9,149 nucleotides of DNA. Origin: Clostridiales bacterium. Its GTDB lineage: Bacteria; Bacillota; Desulfitobacteriia; Desulfitobacteriales; Desulfitobacteriaceae. A program made the translations under genes and the position numbers. A model generated the notes under the pieces. That model made no database searches. It was not told where the DNA came from and saw only the letters and a program-made list of their open reading frames with translations. Below, in pieces: positions 5,232-9,149 of the stretch. Numbering within the stretch: position 1 is the stretch's first letter; each line of letters starts with the position of its first letter. The DNA is taken from assembly GCA_027357125.1 (NCBI GenBank), contig DAHVVW010000055.1:1-9149 (forward strand), read 5' to 3'.

Positions 5232-6524
5232 ATGTCTTTTAACGATGAAAAAAGCCGTCAGGCCTTTGCGCGGGCTAAGCGAGTTATTCCCGGCGGGGTC
5301 AATTCTCCGGTGCGTGCCTTTCAATCCGTAGGACGCGATCCTGTCTTTATCGAACGGGGGGCAGGCTCACGTTTGTGGGATATTGACGGGAACAGTTACA
5401 TAGATTATGTAGGTTCGTGGGGGCCACTTATCGTAGGACACGCCCATCCGGAAGTAGTGGCAGAGATTCAGAAAGCTGCCGAGCGCGGAACGAGTTATGG
5501 AGCGCCCACTGAAATTGAGACAGAACTGGCCGCAGAGGTCTTGAAGGCCTATCCGTCTATGGAAATGATACGGATGGTAAACTCAGGCACAGAAGCCACA
5601 ATGAGCGCTTTGCGCCTGGCTCGGGCAGCTACCGGGAGAACGAAAATCGTCAAATTCGAAGGGTGTTATCACGGACACTCTGATGCTTTGCTGATAAAGG
5701 CGGGTAGTGGGGCTTTAACCATGGGAGTTCCGAATTCGCCCGGGGTACCTGCCCAGACAGCGGCTACGACAATATCTGCTTCATTTAACGATCTGGAAGG
5801 GCTAAGAGAACTTTTCCAGAAGGATGGGGAAGAAATTGCGGCGGTCATTCTGGAACCTGTAACCGGAAATATGGGTGTGGTGCTGCCTGAGCCGGGTTTT
5901 CTGGAAGGGGTGCGCGCCCTGACTTTGGAATATGGCACTCTCCTAATCTTTGATGAGGTTATGACCGGATTCCGGGTGAGTTATGGAGGGGCACAGGGCC
6001 GTTTCGGCATAGATCCGGACTTAACCTGCCTGGGCAAAGTGATCGGCGGAGGGCTGCCGGTGGCAGCTTATGGCGGGAAACTCCGTTATATGAAGCAGAT
6101 TGCGCCGAGCGGCCCAGTTTACCAGGCTGGAACATTGTCCGGGAATCCCTTGGCCATGGCAGCAGGGCTAGCCACCCTAAAGCTCTTGCAGCAGCCAGGG
6201 ACTTATGAGGAACTGGAGCAGAAGACTTCACGTTTGGCTCAGGGTCTTAAAGACGCAGCTGCTGAAGCGGGGATTCCGCTCTGGGTAAACTCCGTAGGGG
6301 CCATGTTTTCGGGGTTCTTCACGGATGTTCCGGTAAAAGACTATCAAAGTGCGTGCACCTCGGATACGGAGCGTTTCGGTAGGTATTTCCGCGCCATGCT
6401 TGAGCGCGGAGTGTATCTGGCTGCGAGCCAATATGAGGCTGTTTTTCTCTCTACCGCTCATTCCGGAGATGACATTGAGTATACTCTGGAGCAGGCGCGA
6501 GCGGTAATTAAGACGCTAAGGTGA
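5232..6524 (+). CDS. hemL: Glutamate-1-semialdehyde 2,1-aminomutase (HemL)
   Basis: A 430-residue class III PLP aminotransferase-fold enzyme, the usual length for the family. It converts glutamate-1-semialdehyde to 5-aminolevulinate, the last step of the C5 route that supplies haem, sirohaem and cobalamin. Visible motifs are [11 protein letters not shown] (20-30), NSGTEA (117-122, phosphate contact), CYHGHSDA (145-152), FDEVMTGFR (240-248, with Asp241 contacting the PLP ring nitrogen) and [10 protein letters not shown] (267-276) with Lys269 as the PLP Schiff-base lysine. [13 protein letters not shown] (300-312) is also typical and separates it from acetylornithine-type relatives. The ATG has GGGAGG 9 nt upstream. 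A dihaem cytochrome gene follows after 28 bp, probably in the same transcript. No hemA, hemB, hemC or hemD is in the window, so this copy stands apart from a haem cluster here. Confidence 0.97.
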   Translation: MSFNDEKSRQAFARAKRVIPGGVNSPVRAFQSVGRDPVFIERGAGSRLWDIDGNSYIDYVGSWGPLIVGHAHPEVVAEIQKAAERGTSYGAPTEIETELAAEVLKAYPSMEMIRMVNSGTEATMSALRLARAATGRTKIVKFEGCYHGHSDALLIKAGSGALTMGVPNSPGVPAQTAATTISASFNDLEGLRELFQKDGEEIAAVILEPVTGNMGVVLPEPGFLEGVRALTLEYGTLLIFDEVMTGFRVSYGGAQGRFGIDPDLTCLGKVIGGGLPVAAYGGKLRYMKQIAPSGPVYQAGTLSGNPLAMAAGLATLKLLQQPGTYEELEQKTSRLAQGLKDAAAEAGIPLWVNSVGAMFSGFFTDVPVKDYQSACTSDTERFGRYFRAMLERGVYLAASQYEAVFLSTAHSGDDIEYTLEQARAVIKTLR

Positions 6525-6552
6525 TTCTGCTGAGTGCGAGGAGGTCTTGTGT

Positions 6553-6840
6553 TTGGACCGGAAACGAGTTCTACGAAGCGTAATTACCCTTGGATTGCTG
6601 GCTGCCCTAGCGGCCGTCATCATATTTTCGCAACAGCATGACCCTGGCAACCCACATAGTTCTATCCCGCGTGAAGAATGGCTTACTGGTTCGAATGGGC
6701 ATGGCTTTGCTGTAAAGAATAATCAGCAGCCTGCGAAACAATGTTATCCGTGTCATGAAAAACAGGGTTTAGGTGGCGCGAGCTACTGTACCGATTGCCA
6801 TACTAAATCCGGCTTGAGGATTGAGTTGCCTAACGCTTAA
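6553..6840 (+). CDS. Small membrane-anchored dihaem c-type cytochrome
   Basis: A 95-residue protein not matching a named family I can recognise. A basic N-terminus (MDRKRVLR) and a hydrophobic segment (about residues 9-26) form an uncleaved anchor or signal peptide. The outer part has two covalent haem-binding motifs, CYPCH (64-68) and CTDCH (79-83), with His29, His35 and His50 as possible distal ligands. This suggests a periplasmic-side (outer face) electron carrier of the cytochrome c3/c7-like type. I choose the TTG at 6553 because GAGGAGG (6538-6544) lies 8 nt before it; the TTG at 6547 in the same frame is only 2 nt from it. It lies 28 bp after hemL, whose product starts synthesis of the haem it needs. 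The redox partner is unknown. Confidence 0.82.
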   Translation: MDRKRVLRSVITLGLLAALAAVIIFSQQHDPGNPHSSIPREEWLTGSNGHGFAVKNNQQPAKQCYPCHEKQGLGGASYCTDCHTKSGLRIELPNA

Positions 6841-6940
6841 AGCTCGTAAAACTTGAAGGTTTGAAAAAATAATTTTTCCCGCACTCCTCACCAGTATATG
6901 GAATAAAATGGAATATACGTTTATACTGGGAGGGAATCGG

Positions 6941-7696
6941 GTGAATGCCGAGGACAGGTTTGCTTTACTTGAACGGTTAGAGCAATTGCGCGACTCCAAG
7001 GTTTTAGTGTACTTTTCTTATACTCCGCTTGATGACCGGATTTTGGTTCCCCTCTACCAACAGCTTAAGGAGATCGGTCCTACGCGCAAAATAGACTTAG
7101 TCCTGCATAGTTTTGGCGGGGCTGTAGACACTCCGTTTAAGGTGGTATCTCTCGTCCGTGAATTCTGTCAGGAATTCGCTGTCATTGTTCCATTTGTAGC
7201 CAAATCGGCCGCTTCCATGCTGGTGCTCGGCGCAGATGAGGTTGTAATGGGTCCATTGTCTGAGCTTGGCCCCATCGACCCTTTAGTGAAACACCCGGTT
7301 TATAAAGATCTGTGGGTTCCAGTTCAGGCGGTAAGGTATTGTTTGGAGTATTTGCAACGCTCGATTAGCAGCAGCCCTGACTCGGAAGTCGCGACTTCAA
7401 TAAGCACGCCTATTCTCGATAAGCTTGATCCTTGGCTTATCGGAGACTATGAAAAGACATTAAAAGCTTCCCGCCAGTATGCAGAAGCTTTGCTTTCCCG
7501 CTATATGCTAAAAGACTCTCCGGAAAAGGTTCCGGTAGTTACGGAAGCATTAACGGAGGGCTATTTTTCCCATGGCTATCCGATCGGGAGAAGAGAAGCC
7601 CAAGAATTGGGCCTTAATGTCATCGAAGCCGACGATGAATTGTGGAGTGTGATCTGGCAGCTTTATCTGGGGTATGAGGAACTGTTCGACAAATAG
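6941..7696 (+). CDS. Serine protease of the SDH_sah family (ClpP/SppA-like fold)
   Basis: A 251-residue protein resembling the serine dehydrogenase proteinase (SDH_sah) family, which has a ClpP/crotonase fold. Key segments, numbered from the GTG, are LVLHSFGGAVDTPFK (53-67, the glycine turn that forms the oxyanion side), VAKSAASMLVLGAD (86-99) with Ser92 as the probable nucleophile, and MGPLSELGPIDP (103-114), like the SELG region of SppA and NfeD-type proteases. No signal peptide or membrane span is seen, so a cytoplasmic or membrane-associated peptidase is likely; the substrate is unknown. The start at GTG 6941 is preferred because GGAGG lies 7 nt upstream. An ATG at 6908 in the same frame would add 11 residues but has a poor ribosome binding site. 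No clear promoter is seen in the preceding 100 bp, so it may be read from hemL. Confidence 0.82.
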   Translation: MNAEDRFALLERLEQLRDSKVLVYFSYTPLDDRILVPLYQQLKEIGPTRKIDLVLHSFGGAVDTPFKVVSLVREFCQEFAVIVPFVAKSAASMLVLGADEVVMGPLSELGPIDPLVKHPVYKDLWVPVQAVRYCLEYLQRSISSSPDSEVATSISTPILDKLDPWLIGDYEKTLKASRQYAEALLSRYMLKDSPEKVPVVTEALTEGYFSHGYPIGRREAQELGLNVIEADDELWSVIWQLYLGYEELFDK

Positions 7697-7714
7697 AATG
7701 TGCAAGAGGTAATG

Positions 7715-7749
7715 GACGGGATGCAGTCAGTTAGTGCGTGCATCCCGTC
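7715..7749 (+). terminator. Strong hairpin after the protease gene, possible terminator
   Basis: GACGGGATGCA (7715-7725) and TGCATCCCGTC (7739-7749) are exact 11-bp complements around a 13-nt loop, starting 18 nt past the protease stop codon. The position and GC-rich base suggest transcription termination or 3'-end protection of the hemL-cytochrome-protease transcript. No T-run follows (AAGCATTAATTTCC), so classical intrinsic termination is uncertain. Confidence 0.5.
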
Positions 7750-7871
7750 AAGCATTAATTTCCAGAGCGGTTTTAGAAAAAGATGTTGCAAGTTGGTCCA
7801 AGTTAGGATAGGATAAACATAGTGAAACATCGAACTAGCCTATTATCTTTAGCAAACAAGTTTTTTTGCAT

Positions 7872-7901
7872 TGGACAGTAGAGGAAAAGATATGTTATAG
7901 T
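7872..7901 (+). promoter_or_regulatory. Extended -10 promoter of tatA
   Basis: TATAGT (7896-7901) is preceded by TG one base away (TGTTATAGT), an extended -10 element. A weak -35-like TGGACA (7872-7877) lies 18 nt upstream. Start would be near 7908, giving a very short leader before the GGAGGTGG ribosome binding site (7911-7918) and the ATG at 7925. Confidence 0.6.
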
Positions 7902-7924
7902 GATGACAGTGGAGGTGGACGAAA

Positions 7925-8125
7925 ATGCTTACGACTTTTGGATTTGTTACCCCTACAGTTGCGGTTATTCTCTTGGTGATTGCCTTAGTTATTTTCGGAC
8001 CGGGTAAATTGCCTGATCTGGGTAAAGCTTTAGGTAAAGGAATCAAAGAGTTCAAATCAGCTACTGATGGAGAAAGTACTATTAGGGAAGAGATAAAAAC
8101 TGCTAAAGACGATAAAAAAGAGTGA
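7925..8125 (+). CDS. tatA: Sec-independent (twin-arginine) translocase subunit TatA
   Basis: A 66-residue TatA/TatE-family protein. A short N-terminus is followed by one transmembrane helix (about 7-24), the conserved hinge FGPGKLP (24-30), an amphipathic helix ([14 protein letters not shown], 31-44) and a charged, flexible tail rich in Lys, Asp and Glu. TatA oligomerises with TatC to form the channel that exports folded proteins with twin-arginine signals, often redox proteins with bound cofactors. The ATG has GGAGGTGG 6 nt upstream. The gene has its own promoter and terminator and no tatC neighbour, so it appears to be a single-gene unit; TatC must be encoded elsewhere. It lacks the longer cytoplasmic domain typical of TatB. 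Confidence 0.93.
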   Translation: MLTTFGFVTPTVAVILLVIALVIFGPGKLPDLGKALGKGIKEFKSATDGESTIREEIKTAKDDKKE

Positions 8126-8160
8126 TTTTGCCCTCAATACAATGATTGATTCGATAAAAT

Positions 8161-8199
8161 AAGGCCCTTCTGGCAGAAGTTAAAGAGGGGTCTTTTTTT
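8161..8199 (+). terminator. Rho-independent terminator of tatA
   Basis: AAGGCCCTTCT (8161-8171) pairs with AGAGGGGTCTT (8184-8194) over 11 bp with two G-U pairs and a 12-nt loop. The run of Ts continues through 8199. It begins 35 bp after the tatA stop. Confidence 0.85.
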
Positions 8200-8269
8200 G
8201 TTTCTATGCCCGAAATTATATACCAAAAACTTTTCTCCATTAGGCTACATAAATTCTGAAATTTCCCTA

Positions 8270-8298
8270 TTGTAGCAAATGCTTGAACAAGGTATGAT
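8270..8298 (+). promoter_or_regulatory. Sigma-A promoter of the aldehyde oxidoreductase gene
   Basis: TTGTAG (8270-8275) and TATGAT (8293-8298) are separated by 17 nt, matching the consensus at 4 of 6 and 5 of 6 positions. Start would be near 8305, within the inverted repeat at 8296-8315 and about 30 nt before the first start codon. Confidence 0.6.
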
Positions 8299-8315
8299 TA
8301 ACATACAAGTTAATC
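8296..8315. promoter_or_regulatory. Operator-like inverted repeat at the oxidoreductase promoter
   Basis: GATTAAC (8296-8302) and GTTAATC (8309-8315) are perfect 7-bp complements separated by ATACAA. The repeat overlaps the end of the -10 box and the expected transcription start, where a repressor would act. It ends just before the AAGGAG ribosome binding site. The binding protein is unknown. Confidence 0.5.
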
Positions 8316-8333
8316 TAAGGAGAGAAAGGGGTT

Positions 8334-9149
8334 GTGCCTGTGGGCGGTTATGCGGGTAAGATCCTGCGCATCAATCTCAGTGACGGTTCTGTCACAAAGG
8401 AAAACTTGGACCTCGAATTAGCGAGAAAGTACATAGGGGGCCGGGGCTTGGCCGGCAAGATGTTTGTGGATGAAGTGGCTGAACATGTGGATGCTTTTGC
8501 CCCGGAAAACAAGGTGTTTGTGGCTGCCGGCCCTCTCTCGGGGTCGAGCGCCCCGGCTTCCGGCAGGTATATGGTCGTAACGAAGTCTCCGTTAAACGGG
8601 ACGATCGCATCTTCCAACTCCGGCGGTTTCTGGGGAGTGGAACTCAAACTGGCCGGGTATGACATGGTGGTGTTGGAAGGGCAGGCTGCCGAGCCGGTTT
8701 ATCTTATGATTAAGGACGATCAGGTCGAAATCCGCGATGCCAGCCATCTGTGGGGCAAGCAAGTTGGAGACACAACGGATGCCCTGCTCAAGGAATTTGG
8801 GGATGACAAGGCCAAGGTCTTGACGATTGGTCCGGCCGGGGAAAAACGGTCTTTGATTGCCGCTGTGATTAATGACCGCTACCGGGCGGCGGGGCGTTCA
8901 GGAGTCGGTGCTGTTCTCGGTGCCAAAAACCTTAAAGGAATCGTGGTGCGCGGAAGCGGCAAAGTAGAGAGTGCCCAGCCCGAGCAAACTAAAGAAGTGA
9001 ACAATATCTTGCTGCAAAAGATCAAGGATGATGGGGTGACCGGCAATGGCCTGCCCACATACGGAACTGCAGTACTGGTCAATATTATCAATGAACACGG
9101 GGTTCTGCCCTTTAAGAACTTCCAGGAATCTTATGATGAAAACGCTGAA
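8334..9149 (+). CDS. Tungsten-dependent aldehyde:ferredoxin oxidoreductase family protein, N-terminal part
   Basis: The first 272 codons of an AOR-family enzyme, cut by the right edge; complete members are about 600 residues. These cytoplasmic enzymes oxidise aldehydes (or reduce acids) at a tungsten bis-pyranopterin centre and pass electrons to ferredoxin through a [4Fe-4S] cluster. The N-terminal cofactor-binding domain is clear: GGYAGKILRINL (4-15), YIGGRGLAGK (33-42), AAGPLSGSSAPASGRY (64-79), SPLNGTIASSNSGGFWG (85-101) and RYRAAGRSGVGAVLGAKNLKG (182-202) are typical. The cluster cysteines lie further on and cannot be checked. The substrate cannot be deduced. The start is GTG 8334 (AAGGAG, about 11 nt upstream) or GTG 8340, giving MGGYAGK; both fit. 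There is no twin-arginine signal, so the adjacent tatA does not imply export. Confidence 0.92.
   Translation, partial: MPVGGYAGKILRINLSDGSVTKENLDLELARKYIGGRGLAGKMFVDEVAEHVDAFAPENKVFVAAGPLSGSSAPASGRYMVVTKSPLNGTIASSNSGGFWGVELKLAGYDMVVLEGQAAEPVYLMIKDDQVEIRDASHLWGKQVGDTTDALLKEFGDDKAKVLTIGPAGEKRSLIAAVINDRYRAAGRSGVGAVLGAKNLKGIVVRGSGKVESAQPEQTKEVNNILLQKIKDDGVTGNGLPTYGTAVLVNIINEHGVLPFKNFQESYDENAE

Noticed and set aside
6863..6878. GAAAAA-ATAA-TTTTTC as a terminator after the cytochrome gene
   Set aside because: The stem is made almost only of A-T pairs and would be unstable, so termination there is not supported.
8348..8665. Antisense open frames within the aldehyde oxidoreductase gene (8348-8665, 8392-8610, 8879-9098)
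   Set aside because: The plus strand here matches the AOR N-terminal domain throughout, so these are shadows.

Overview
The window looks like chromosomal DNA of an anaerobic, spore-forming-type Firmicute, most likely a Desulfitobacterium/Desulfosporosinus relative (Peptococcaceae sensu lato). This is an inference. It rests on the Bacillus-type long SRP RNA next to tRNA-Ser and dnaX, strong GGAGG ribosome binding sites with some TTG/GTG starts, the C5 haem pathway gene hemL, a small membrane-anchored dihaem cytochrome c, and a tungsten-type aldehyde:ferredoxin oxidoreductase. No taxon-specific marker was tested.

Left part (1-2555, minus strand): the front of a ribose operon in the order rbsR-rbsK-rbsD-rbsA, with only the first 8 codons of the putative rbsA present. 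The genes are packed tightly: rbsR and rbsK are 2 bp apart, and rbsK and rbsD overlap by 29 bp. A good sigma-A promoter (2500-2528) is followed by a perfect 20-bp palindrome at the predicted transcription start and a second similar site in the leader. This suggests autorepression by RbsR. RbsK and RbsD would feed imported ribose into ribose-5-phosphate.

Middle part (2556-5231, plus strand): a strong promoter, tRNA-Ser(GGA) and its terminator, then the SRP 4.5S/6S-type RNA with its own promoter and terminator, then dnaX. This order resembles the conserved Firmicute replication/secretion block. However, the usual ybaB-recR partners do not follow dnaX. Both spacers beside dnaX carry related inverted-repeat elements (about 3150-3317 and 5069-5200) that look like small non-coding, MITE-like repeats.

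Right part (5232-9149, plus strand): hemL (5-aminolevulinate synthesis), then 28 bp later a dihaem c-type cytochrome, a ClpP/SppA-fold serine protease of the SDH_sah type, a lone tatA with its own promoter and terminator, and the N-terminal 272 codons of an aldehyde:ferredoxin oxidoreductase whose promoter carries an operator-like inverted repeat.

I see no clear case for a wholly new defence or mobile system. The most distinctive signals are the paired repeat elements around dnaX, the non-GNRA tetraloop of the SRP RNA, the operator-like palindromes at the rbs and oxidoreductase promoters, and the hemL-cytochrome pairing.
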